Shown one piece after another: positions 8,317 through 16,361 of a DNA stretch of 64,000 bases. The position numbers were made by a program, and so were the translations under genes. Source of the stretch: CAVVJA01 sp963809815 (GTDB lineage: Bacteria; Actinomycetota; Actinomycetes; Mycobacteriales; Jatrophihabitantaceae). Location: positions 124,001 through 188,000 of the forward strand of contig CAWELM010000014.1 of assembly GCA_963809815.1 (NCBI GenBank). Direction: 5' to 3'. How positions within the stretch are numbered: the first letter of the stretch is position 1; the number at the start of each line of letters is the position of its first letter. A model generated the notes under the pieces. It was not told where the DNA came from. It ran no database searches and saw nothing but the letters and a program-made list of their open reading frames with translations.

Positions 8317-8952
8317 TCACGCATATGGCGCCCACACCGGCGCGATCGTTCGACGATACGACCGCCCGAACAGGGTGGTCAGCACCGCCACAACCGGGGG
8401 CGGGACATTCTGCTTCAAACCGGCCACGTCCTCGGCACTCGCCCCATCCTGCAACCAGGCGAAGAATGTACCCGCGGCTGGTGGCTTCATCCGGAACTTC
8501 CGATTCATGGCCTTGATCTCGGGAGTGTCCTTCCGGGCGAGGTAGAACGGCTCGAGGTCGGCCTCTTCGTGGTCGAGGTGCTTGCTTGCCACCTCGCTGA
8601 GTTTCGCAATCGCGTCACTCGCGGACTTGGCATTCGTCGCGCTGGGCGAGCGACGCAACTCCCGCATCGCGTCAGCCGCGGTGCGCAAGGCCTCCGCGAG
8701 CTGGTCGTGCTCGTGATCCCACTGCGTGATCAGGTCTTCCTTCATGCCGAGCTGTCGCAACGTCGGCCACACGATGTTGTGCTCGCCGAGGTGGTGGGTC
8801 GTGAGCTGCTCGTCGAAGTTCGCCCACGCGGTCCACAGCTGCTCGGCCCGCCGCGAGTCGCCCTCGACAAACGCCACAAGCGCCACGTCAAATCGCCCGA
8901 GATCGCGCCGAAGGGCGCTGTGAATGACTCGATTCATGCTCATCTGTGCCAT
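8317..8952 (-). CDS. Hemerythrin domain-containing protein
   Basis: A four-helix di-iron protein of 211 residues in the HHE group. Candidate metal ligands are the His of TTHHLGEHNIVWP (about residues 50-62), WDHEHDQ (about 78-84), and SKHLDHEEADLEPFY (about 123-137), in the usual H...HxxxE...HxxxE...HxxxD arrangement. Such proteins bind O2, NO or peroxide. The C-terminal 60 residues (RKFRMKPPAAGTFFAWLQDG) are typical of an actinobacterial subgroup. It is transcribed toward the small basic protein, and the histidine kinase gene ends 50 bases upstream on the same strand, so an oxidative or gas-sensing link is possible. Confidence 0.9.
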   Translation of the reverse strand: MAQMSMNRVIHSALRRDLGRFDVALVAFVEGDSRRAEQLWTAWANFDEQLTTHHLGEHNIVWPTLRQLGMKEDLITQWDHEHDQLAEALRTAADAMRELRRSPSATNAKSASDAIAKLSEVASKHLDHEEADLEPFYLARKDTPEIKAMNRKFRMKPPAAGTFFAWLQDGASAEDVAGLKQNVPPPVVAVLTTLFGRSYRRTIAPVWAPYA

Positions 8953-9002
8953 GCCCGCACCCTACGTGGGCCGGTCAAGCCGATTCGGCTGTGGGCGGCC
9001 AG

Positions 9003-10415
9003 TCAGCCAGCGTTACTGGGGGGGACCTGCGTAACCGGAATCCGAATCCGCAGCACAGTTTCGCCGGGCGCAGAAGCTATGGAGATCGTGCCGCCGTGCC
9101 GTCTATTGACAATCCGTCGGGCGATGTCGAGGCCGAGCCCCGCGCCCTTTCCGACCGGCTTCGTCGTGTAAAACGCGTCGAACGCGCGAGCCGCGACTGC
9201 AGGCGACATCCCGATTCCCGTGTCGCCGATCTCGACGACGATGTACGCGCCGTCCGCTCGCGTTCGGATGCGAAGCGTTCCAGCGTCGGCATCGTCCAGC
9301 GCATCCAGCGCGTTCTCGATGACCTTTGTCCATACCTGGTTGAGTTCGCCCGCGTAGGCCTCGATCCGAGGGACCTCGGTGCCATAGTCTCGCACGACCG
9401 AGATGTTGTCCGTGAGGCGCTGGCCGAGCACCGCCAACGTGCTCTCGATGCCATCCGTTATATCGACCAGCTGAATCGCCGCACGGTCCATCTGCGAGTA
9501 AGACCGGAGCGCGGCCACGAGCTCGGAAACGCGCCGGGTCGACCCCTTGACCTCGGAGAGCAGCGAGGCAACGGACAGCGCACTGGACACCCATTCCAGA
9601 CCAGGCTCCAGCGCGGACTCAGTCAATACGGTCGCTGCCCGCTCACACCAGGCCACATCGACACCGGCAGCAGCCAGCACGGGAGCGATGACCCACTCCC
9701 TCGCTACGTCGTGCCCGACGAGCCATGACGACAGCACCTCTTCCCGATCCGCGACCTTGATCGGATCCTGCGGCGCCGTCCCCGGCTCGATCTCACGGCG
9801 CAGCGCGTCGAGGGCCGCGAATCGCTCGGCGGAGATGCCGCCACGGATCAGCCGCTCGGCGGAGGCGAGCATCGTCTGAGATGCGGCTTCGAGTTCGTCG
9901 ACGGCCCGGGTCGCCGCTGAGGCGGGATTGTTGAGCTCGTGTGCGAGACCGGCCGCAAGCGTGCCAAGTGTGACGAGAGATTCGCGCTGCCGTGCCGTTG
10001 ACTCGATCAAGCGCGCGGTGTGGTACAGCCCTTCGACGAGATGCGCGGCAAACGGGAACCAGGCGTTGGACCGGTCCCGAAGTACGTCCGCCGGTACCCG
10101 GAGTACCCGGCCCGTGATGACTCCACGCCCCGTCGCGAGGTACACGCCCTGCTGATCCCAGGCCCGAAATCCGCCCGCCCAGCGTCCGGGCGCATCCATC
10201 CGCGCGACGACGGTGTCTTCCCGATCGATATGCCGCACCAGGTCGATAGCCCCGTCCAGAAGTACCCACCAGAAGTCGGCCGGCTCGCCTTCTCTGAACA
10301 GCTCGACGGTGGGCTCGATTCGAACCACTTCGCCGCCTTCGATCAGGTCGGCAAGCTGATCGTCGTCGAGGCCCGCGAACAGGCTGAGCGACCGAAGCTC
10401 ATCGACGCCTGTCAC
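9003..10415 (-). CDS. Soluble sensor histidine kinase with N-terminal cyclic-nucleotide-binding-like domain
   Basis: A 470-residue cytoplasmic kinase without membrane segments. Residues 5-125 are a cNMP/CRP-like beta-barrel, with LFAGLDDDQL, FREGEPADFWWVLLDG and ITGRVLRVPADVL. The phospho-acceptor is His159 in LAAGLAHELNNP. The ATPase domain has an N box (VIENALDALDD), a G1 box (GDTGIGMS) and a G2 box (GKGAGLGLDIARRIV). No response regulator is adjacent, so it is an orphan kinase. The layout matches the actinobacterial family in which a cNMP-like sensor controls a histidine kinase; the ligand is unknown. The GTG start at 10415 is used. Confidence 0.93.
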   Translation of the reverse strand: MTGVDELRSLSLFAGLDDDQLADLIEGGEVVRIEPTVELFREGEPADFWWVLLDGAIDLVRHIDREDTVVARMDAPGRWAGGFRAWDQQGVYLATGRGVITGRVLRVPADVLRDRSNAWFPFAAHLVEGLYHTARLIESTARQRESLVTLGTLAAGLAHELNNPASAATRAVDELEAASQTMLASAERLIRGGISAERFAALDALRREIEPGTAPQDPIKVADREEVLSSWLVGHDVAREWVIAPVLAAAGVDVAWCERAATVLTESALEPGLEWVSSALSVASLLSEVKGSTRRVSELVAALRSYSQMDRAAIQLVDITDGIESTLAVLGQRLTDNISVVRDYGTEVPRIEAYAGELNQVWTKVIENALDALDDADAGTLRIRTRADGAYIVVEIGDTGIGMSPAVAARAFDAFYTTKPVGKGAGLGLDIARRIVNRRHGGTISIASAPGETVLRIRIPVTQVPPSNAG

Positions 10416-10572
10416 AACGTCGCCACACGACGGCGCTCGACCATGACCGGTTTGCTCATGAGATCAACCCTACGGCTACGCCTGGCGGGTACGACCACGG
10501 GAAACATGATTGGATCTGGGTGTGCGGCCTGGCACTGCTCAGCCGTCTGGGCGCTCGTTTGGGGGGCGTTAT

Positions 10573-10962
10573 ATGCAAATCCCGAAGCCAACTGAGCAAG
10601 ACAAGGACTTCCTTCGCTCGATCGTCCCGGACGATCCGCGCGTCGAACTGAAGCCGATGTTCGGCAATCTCGGGGCGTTCGTTAATGGCAACATGTTCGC
10701 GGGCCTGTTCGGCTCAACCGTCGGTGTCCGACTCATCGATGACGCCAGCCGAGAAGAGCTGGCCGCGATCCAAGGCACTGGACCCTTCGGCCCGGCCGAG
10801 CGTCCTATGGGCGGTTACCTCGCCTTGCCGCCGAGCTGGTCGACGCAACCGAAGCTCGCCGCCAACTGGGTGAGCACGGCAATGAGCCAGGTCGCCGCTC
10901 TACCGCCGAAGACGGCGAAGCAGGCCGAACCGAAGGCCAAATCGGCCAAGTCTCAACAGTGA
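10573..10962 (+). CDS. TfoX/Sxy N-terminal domain-like protein
   Basis: A 129-residue protein with the TfoX N-domain pattern: VELKPMFGNLGAFVNGNMFAGLFG, then VGVRLIDDASREEL and a PMGGYLALP segment. The last 20 residues are a Lys/Ala-rich basic tail (KQAEPKAKSAK). In gammaproteobacteria TfoX/Sxy drives competence; in actinobacteria these single-domain relatives are uncharacterised. The ATG at 10573 follows a GGGGGGCG stretch. An in-frame start 21 codons earlier lacks family similarity. Confidence 0.85.
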   Translation: MQIPKPTEQDKDFLRSIVPDDPRVELKPMFGNLGAFVNGNMFAGLFGSTVGVRLIDDASREELAAIQGTGPFGPAERPMGGYLALPPSWSTQPKLAANWVSTAMSQVAALPPKTAKQAEPKAKSAKSQQ

Positions 10963-11046
10963 CACTCGACCGGTTCATCAGACTTAGCATGTTCCGGCCA
11001 GCAGGCCGCATCGCCCTGACGGGCGCCGATTCGGGACAATCCCGCT

Positions 11047-11541
11047 GTGAGCGCATACCAGCTGGATGACTGGGCGGACTTCGCCGTCGCTTCGGCCGGC
11101 GCGGCCGCAGCGCTGACCGGCCTCCTGTTCGTGGCCGTCTCGATCAACCTCACACGGATTCTTGAGTTTCCGCACCTACCGGGTCGAGCGGCCGGCACCC
11201 TGGGCATGCTGCTCACCGTCCTGCTCGTCGCAGTGGTCCTGCTCGCACCCGGACAGCCCCGGCAGGCAACCGGCATCGAAATCGCAGCCATGAGCGCGAT
11301 CCTTGCCTTCGAGGCGATCCTGATCGCACGACGCGCGTATGAGCACATGCGTGATCGGCTCAGCTGGGTGCTCTGGGCGATGCTCCTGTTGCTGTTGCCG
11401 GCCTTGGCCTTGATGATCGGCGGCATCTCGTTCGCGATCGAGGCGGGCGGCGGCTTGTACTGGGTGTTTGCTGGGGTTCTGGCAGGGTTCGCCGGCGGTT
11501 CGGCGAACGCGTGGGTTCTACTCGTCGAAATTCAGCGGTGA
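11047..11541 (+). CDS. Four-helix integral membrane protein of unknown function
   Basis: A 164-residue protein with four hydrophobic segments (about residues 10-33, 52-66, 75-90 and 108-160, the last probably a pair). The first contains the small-residue-rich AGAAAALTGLLFVAVSINL, a pattern seen in a family of actinobacterial modulator-like membrane proteins annotated only as hypothetical. The GTG at 11047 is the start; no clear Shine-Dalgarno is visible. There is no catalytic motif and the function is not assignable. Confidence 0.7.
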   Translation: MSAYQLDDWADFAVASAGAAAALTGLLFVAVSINLTRILEFPHLPGRAAGTLGMLLTVLLVAVVLLAPGQPRQATGIEIAAMSAILAFEAILIARRAYEHMRDRLSWVLWAMLLLLLPALALMIGGISFAIEAGGGLYWVFAGVLAGFAGGSANAWVLLVEIQR

Positions 11542-11568
11542 TGGGCAGAAAGAGTCGGCAGTGATAAG

Positions 11569-12003
11569 TCAGAATCCACGTATTCGGTCGATCACCATCC
11601 GTACCGGGACCGGATACGCGTCGCTAAAGCCCTGCGGACTACCGCCCACCCGGATCATCGACTCGCGATACTTCGCGAGGTAGTCCGGATGCTCGTGCGC
11701 AGGAGGTGCCTCCAGCGCGATAGACGCGTCGCCGGTAAGCACCACGACGTTCCCGCCGCCGGCGTTTCCATCGAAGTGCAATGCCACCCGAGGCCGCCGC
11801 TCGATGTGCTCGAGGCGATAGGCATTCGCCTGGCTATAGATCAACACGGTTGACGGCGGCTCCCAGAGGAACCAGACCGGATTGGGTTGCGGAGTGCCGT
11901 CAGCCGCGACGGTAATGATCCAGACGACTTGCTCTGTTTCGAGCCGGTCGGCGACGCGCCGACCGAATGCTGACTCCGGGTCAGGCAATACGGCATCGCT
12001 CAC
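11569..12003 (-). CDS. Pyridoxamine 5'-phosphate oxidase-related (flavin/F420-binding) protein
   Basis: A 144-residue split-barrel protein of the TIGR03667/Rv3369 type. It opens with ESAFGRRVADRLETEQVVWIITV, continues GTPQPNPVWFLWE and YSQANAYRLEHIERRPRVALHFDG, and ends with DAYPVPVRMVIDRIRGF. The family binds FMN, F420 or haem; the exact cofactor cannot be read here. The GTG start at 12003 is used. It is convergent with the membrane-protein gene. Confidence 0.88.
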   Translation of the reverse strand: MSDAVLPDPESAFGRRVADRLETEQVVWIITVAADGTPQPNPVWFLWEPPSTVLIYSQANAYRLEHIERRPRVALHFDGNAGGGNVVVLTGDASIALEAPPAHEHPDYLAKYRESMIRVGGSPQGFSDAYPVPVRMVIDRIRGF

Positions 12004-12148
12004 GGCCTGAGGGTATGCCAGATCGGAACGTCAGTCAGCGAGGTTCGGCATCCCACGCTGGCCAACGAGCTCGCGGCGAGATGTATCTGACGCCATCGCC
12101 GCGACTCCACTGCACATGGGAACTATGAACCACAGCACCGGAAACGCC

Positions 12149-13891
12149 ATGCGGGTGATGCTGCTCTGCTCGTCCTTCAACGGGTTGACCCAGCGAGTAT
12201 GGCTTGATTTGCGCGCAGCCGGTTACGACGTGCGAGTCGAGCTGAGCTCCGACATGGACTCGGTCCGGGCAGCTGCGCTCATATTCGATCCGGCCCTTAT
12301 CGTTTGTCCGTTCCTTCGCGAGCGCGTTCCGGACGATCTTTGGATGCGCTATCGGACGATCATCATTCATCCCGGTCCGATCGGCGATCGGGGGGCCTCT
12401 TCCCTGGACTGGGCGATCACCGATGACGTCACAACGTGGGGCGTCACGGCCCTGCAGGCAGTTCGCGAACTCGATGACGGCCCGGTATGGGCAACCCGCA
12501 CGTTTCCGGTTCCGGCCGCATGCCGGAAGAGCGGCCTGTACAACGGTCCGGTCGCCGACGCGGGGGTCGATCTGGTGCGAGACGTCGTCGCCAAAGCGGC
12601 CGATCCCGCCTTCGTTCCAGCGCCGGCCGATCAATGGTCGAGCGCTGTGCGCGGTCGCGCTCGAGCCAGCATGCGACAGGTTGACCGAGCGTTCGCCTGG
12701 TCTGATCCGACGGCGGATATCGTCCGGCGGATACGTGCCGCGGACGGTTCGCCCGGCGTGCGCACGACTTTGTGTGGCCAGGACGTCTTCGTTTATGACG
12801 CGCTGCCGGGACCGAATGGACCGGCTGGCGAGCCCGGCACGGTCACTGCCCGCCAGCACGGTGCGGTGCTGGTACGAACCGGCGACGGCACGATTTGGAT
12901 TGGCCAAGTGCGGGCGGCCGGCGCTCCGCGCGATCGGTCGATCAAGCTCCCGGCGTCGATCGGATTGTCCGAGTATCTCGACGACGTACCCGAGTTGATC
13001 GGCGCCCACAACCGTGCAGCCGGGTTCCGAGAGATCTCCTATGAACGATTCGGCTGCGTGGGAGTGGTGTCCTTCGACTTCTACAACGGGGCAATGTCGT
13101 CAAGTGACTGCCGCCGCCTGGCCAGCACGATTCGGCGGGCGGCGGCACAGCGCACCCGCGTACTCGTCATTCGCGGAGGCGACACTTTTTCCAACGGCAT
13201 TCATCTCGGTGTGATCGAAGCGGCGGAAGATTCACGCCGCGAGACGTGGCACAACATCAACGCGATCGACGATGTCTGCCGCGAGATCATCACATGTACC
13301 GATCAACTAGTTGTCGCTGCCGTCGGCGGAAATGCCGGGGCAGGAGGAGTCATGCTCGCGCTCGGCGCGGACCGCGTGCTACTCCGAGACGGGGTCGTGC
13401 TCAATCCGCACTACCGAACGATGGGACTTTTTGGTTCGGAATACTGGACATACGTGTTGCCGAGGCGTGTCGGCAGCGCCATGGCCCGGCAGCTGACTGA
13501 GCAATGTCTTCCTATCGGCGCGCACGAGGCGGCCCGGCTCGGCTTGGCCGACGAGATTCTTCCGGCGTCCCCTGCCAATTTCGGCGAGGCCGCGCTGGCG
13601 TACGCGACGGCGCTCGGAACGAGGCAGGACTACGACCGATTGCTCACCGCGAAACAGGTCCGGCGGGAGCACGACGAGCGGCGTCGACCGCTTGATTCCT
13701 ACCGCGCCGCGGAGCTATGCGAGATGATTCAGGACGTTTACCACGGTCGGAATGACTTCGCCGCGGCCCGGCGCGCCTTTGTCACGAAACAACCGCGGCC
13801 GGGCCGATCGTTCTCACCCGCGACTGGCCAGACCGGCTACCACGTCGATCACCTGCCGAACCTCGCAATGCGGTCGGAGCTCGGAGCCTGA
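12149..13891 (+). CDS. hypX: HypX/HoxX-type protein (formyltransferase-like plus enoyl-CoA hydratase-like domains)
   Basis: A 580-residue two-domain protein. Residues 1-270 resemble the N10-formyl-THF hydrolase/transferase fold: RVMLLCSSFNGLTQRVW at the start and HPGPIGDRGASSLDWAI near residue 80. Residues 300-580 are crotonase-like: VLVIRGGDTFSNGIHLGVIEAAE and VGGNAGAGGVMLALGADRV, then the HypX-specific HYRTMGLFGSEYW. In hydrogen-oxidising bacteria HypX makes the CO ligand of the [NiFe] centre from formyl-THF through formyl-CoA. The ATG at 12149 is chosen because HypX proteins begin with this strand; two ATGs lie upstream. No hydrogenase or hypABCDEF gene is in the window. Confidence 0.85.
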   Translation: MRVMLLCSSFNGLTQRVWLDLRAAGYDVRVELSSDMDSVRAAALIFDPALIVCPFLRERVPDDLWMRYRTIIIHPGPIGDRGASSLDWAITDDVTTWGVTALQAVRELDDGPVWATRTFPVPAACRKSGLYNGPVADAGVDLVRDVVAKAADPAFVPAPADQWSSAVRGRARASMRQVDRAFAWSDPTADIVRRIRAADGSPGVRTTLCGQDVFVYDALPGPNGPAGEPGTVTARQHGAVLVRTGDGTIWIGQVRAAGAPRDRSIKLPASIGLSEYLDDVPELIGAHNRAAGFREISYERFGCVGVVSFDFYNGAMSSSDCRRLASTIRRAAAQRTRVLVIRGGDTFSNGIHLGVIEAAEDSRRETWHNINAIDDVCREIITCTDQLVVAAVGGNAGAGGVMLALGADRVLLRDGVVLNPHYRTMGLFGSEYWTYVLPRRVGSAMARQLTEQCLPIGAHEAARLGLADEILPASPANFGEAALAYATALGTRQDYDRLLTAKQVRREHDERRRPLDSYRAAELCEMIQDVYHGRNDFAAARRAFVTKQPRPGRSFSPATGQTGYHVDHLPNLAMRSELGA

Positions 13892-14010
13892 GCCACCCGA
13901 GGTTCCCGCCGGGAATGGCTATCGACTGCCAGTAGTCGTCAGGACGGCATTGCCGGTCTTTCGTCGCACATCGGGCGGCCTACCGGTGATACACGACTGC
14001 CCTCATCAGC

Positions 14011-14724
14011 TCAGCCTCCTTTCAGCGATCGGCGCAGCGCGTCTAGAACAGCCGGGGCAGTGCCAGGGATGACCTGAACCAATGGTGAACGGGCAAGCGC
14101 TCGCGCCCTGGGCGTTGCCGGTGGCGTGGCCGCGATGTCGTCCGCCGTCCGCCCGGTACCGGAGATCACGATCGCCGGTCGCCCGGCCTCGAGGGACAGT
14201 TCTATGTCCTGGTAAGCGATCTCCCCACCGTTGACGAGCAATGTGACCGATGGCTGACCGTCGGACAGGACACTGGCGACCCGGCTCAACCACGGCGACT
14301 CATCCCCCCAGTCCGCACCGGGAACAACCAGGACATGGCTATGGTGCTGCTCTATCTCCACCGGATCCGACGAAGGATCATTGCCGCCAACCTCAGCGAG
14401 CGTGCCGGCAGCGATGACACCGATATGAATGCCCCCGAGGCTCGCCCGGGATCGCGCCGACCCGGCCAAGGCCATCACGCCGGCGTTGGTGCCACCGTCG
14501 ACGAGGCCGGCTCCGGTCGTTCTCAGCGCGGGCACCAACGCCGCGTCGAAAAGCGCCGAGGCAGTCGCTGCATCCGCGGTCGACATACCACTAGCCCCGC
14601 CCACGAGGACCACCACTGGCTGGCCCAGCCGAATTCCCGCCTGTGTCAGTACTGGCCCAACCCGGTCTACGCTCTCCGGGCCATGCTCGAGGCGCATGAC
14701 GACTGGGCCGGGCGGACCGGTCAT
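14011..14724 (-). CDS. SLOG-superfamily protein, LSDAT (TRPM N-terminus-like) type
   Basis: A 237-residue Rossmann-like protein. Its order of motifs follows the TRPM-channel N-terminal SLOG domain: VVVLVGGASGMS (residues 37-48), GLVDGGTNAGVMALAG (73-88), HIGVIAAG, EIEQHHSHVLVVPG (125-138), VTLLVNGGEIAYQDIE (161-176) and GRPAIVISGTGRTADDIA. The GG-rich loops form the nucleotide pocket. SLOG domains bind nucleotide-derived ligands such as ADP-ribose relatives and are recurrent sensors in prokaryotic conflict systems. The ATG overlaps the stop of the protease gene by four bases (ATGA), so it is the third gene of a coupled operon. It has no effector domain of its own. Ligand sensing is inferred. 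Confidence 0.85.
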   Translation of the reverse strand: MTGPPGPVVMRLEHGPESVDRVGPVLTQAGIRLGQPVVVLVGGASGMSTADAATASALFDAALVPALRTTGAGLVDGGTNAGVMALAGSARSRASLGGIHIGVIAAGTLAEVGGNDPSSDPVEIEQHHSHVLVVPGADWGDESPWLSRVASVLSDGQPSVTLLVNGGEIAYQDIELSLEAGRPAIVISGTGRTADDIAATPPATPRARALARSPLVQVIPGTAPAVLDALRRSLKGG

Positions 14725-16340
14725 CTGACCACGCTCTCGGGAGCAGGTGGGCGGTCACGAAGTCTGCCGACAATCGCCCCGAGGGCAATGCCTTCGTTGG
14801 CGGCATAGGTGCCGCCCTTGTTGTGCAGCCGCGGAGTATCGAATCCTCCAGCGTGGTGCAACGCGATGAGTGACCAGCTGCTGTCAAACACCGGGCTTCC
14901 TGAGCTGCCACGGTCTGATGGGGCACGATAGTGCACGTACGTCTCGTCGTAATCGAGAATTACGTTATCTTGCAGGCTGAATTGCGGGTTCTCTAATTGG
15001 TTCGGATGGCCGATCAGGTAGGCGCGCTGGGCTCCGCTGCCGTCAAGGACGGGCAGCCGATTGGCCAGCGGCGCGGGCGACACGTTTCGTGGATAGTCAT
15101 CGAGTTCGAGCAATACGGTGTCAATTCCGGGGCGTTCGGATTGTTGGTACCACCACCTCCGTACGACGCGGAATCGCTGCCGGGTAGCGTCCTCGTCCAG
15201 TCCGCGAAAGGCGACTACCGCATCGCTCGCGGCGACGGCCTCGGGAATGACGTGTCCGTTGGTCATGAGCACTGTCGCCGGAAGGTTTGCATGGAGGCGC
15301 CGGCCGTCTACCAGGAAACCGGTGCCAATGCCATCCTCAGCTTGGTTTTCGATCTGAGCAACGGCGCGGCAACGTTCAAGTCCGGTCCGATACCAGTTCA
15401 GTGACTGAAATCGACTCGAGCCCAGTACTCGTTCCAGTCCGGGCGCCAAGGCGTCGCTCACCCTAGTGGCCTGGACGTCGGTCGGCACTACGACGACCGC
15501 ACCGCCCTCGCGGCCAAGGAGGGCAGACCGGAGTATCGGTAAGAGGCTGTCACCCGGCGCCGAATCGGTGCGCAACTGCCACACCTCAAGTAGCTGTCGG
15601 AGATACGAGGCCAGTTTGAAGGAATCCGCGCCTGCGTCCTCGGTGAATTGCGCGGCCCATTCCGTTGAGCGCGCGTATTCACCCAGGGCAAGATAGGCCT
15701 CGCTGAGAGTGGCTTTTTCCCACGCATTAGGCTCGGGCATGTCGTTAATGCGCTCGAGAATTTCTGCCGCCAGCTGAGTTGCCTGATCGGCCCGATCAGT
15801 TATGTCCGGGACCACGATCTTGTCCCGGCTGGCCCGCCGGAGCAACGCCACGACGTTGATGCCGTGCCAGATCAGTCGATGATCCGAGTCAAAGGCTTGC
15901 CGGTAGGCGTCGACCGCTCGCCGCAGGTTCGCCTCGCGGCGGCTCGGAGAGCCGCCTTGCACGTAGAGCTGCTTGTGGCAGCGGCCGATCCCGCCCCACG
16001 CCTCGATCCGCTCCATCGGCGTGACTTGCGGGTCATCAATCAAGGACCGAAAAATGAGTAGCGCGGCCGCTGGGCGATCCCGATCAACGAGCGCTTGGGC
16101 GAGCTGACGCTTGATAGCGGCGTCAGTCAAGCCGTGCCCGAGGGCGGCATCGGCGACGCGCAACAGCTCTTCATAACGGCGGTACTCCCGAAGCAGAGAC
16201 AGAATCGCCCTTATTTGCTGGGGATCCTCAATTTCCGGAGCACTGCGAAGATGCCCGACATACCCTTCCACGACGTCGGCGAGTTGCTGCCAGTCAAATT
16301 GTCGAGCCGCTTGCTGGATCTTCTTTCTCCAGCTCACCAC
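14721..16340 (-). CDS. Helical-repeat (MAP3K TRAF-binding-like/TPR) and trypsin-like serine protease fusion
   Basis: A 539-residue cytoplasmic protein without a signal peptide. Residues 1-270 are TPR-like helical repeats ending in WEKATLSEAYLALGEYARS and SFKLASYLRQLLEVWQ, a pattern matching the bacterial MAP3K_TRAF_bd (DUF4071) region. Residues 330-525 are a trypsin-like domain opening with GIGTGFLVDG. The triad is visible: His363 (TNGHVI), Asp407 (GIDTVLLEL) and Ser480 (RGSSGSPVF). A cytoplasmic trypsin fold on a repeat scaffold is typical of regulated conflict or signalling proteases rather than of secreted enzymes. It starts 21 bases after the hydrolase gene and overlaps the SLOG gene, so the three should be made together. 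Confidence 0.87.
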   Translation of the reverse strand: MVSWRKKIQQAARQFDWQQLADVVEGYVGHLRSAPEIEDPQQIRAILSLLREYRRYEELLRVADAALGHGLTDAAIKRQLAQALVDRDRPAAALLIFRSLIDDPQVTPMERIEAWGGIGRCHKQLYVQGGSPSRREANLRRAVDAYRQAFDSDHRLIWHGINVVALLRRASRDKIVVPDITDRADQATQLAAEILERINDMPEPNAWEKATLSEAYLALGEYARSTEWAAQFTEDAGADSFKLASYLRQLLEVWQLRTDSAPGDSLLPILRSALLGREGGAVVVVPTDVQATRVSDALAPGLERVLGSSRFQSLNWYRTGLERCRAVAQIENQAEDGIGTGFLVDGRRLHANLPATVLMTNGHVIPEAVAASDAVVAFRGLDEDATRQRFRVVRRWWYQQSERPGIDTVLLELDDYPRNVSPAPLANRLPVLDGSGAQRAYLIGHPNQLENPQFSLQDNVILDYDETYVHYRAPSDRGSSGSPVFDSSWSLIALHHAGGFDTPRLHNKGGTYAANEGIALGAIVGRLRDRPPAPESVVR

Positions 16341-16361
16341 GCCTCCTCTATCACTGCCTCG

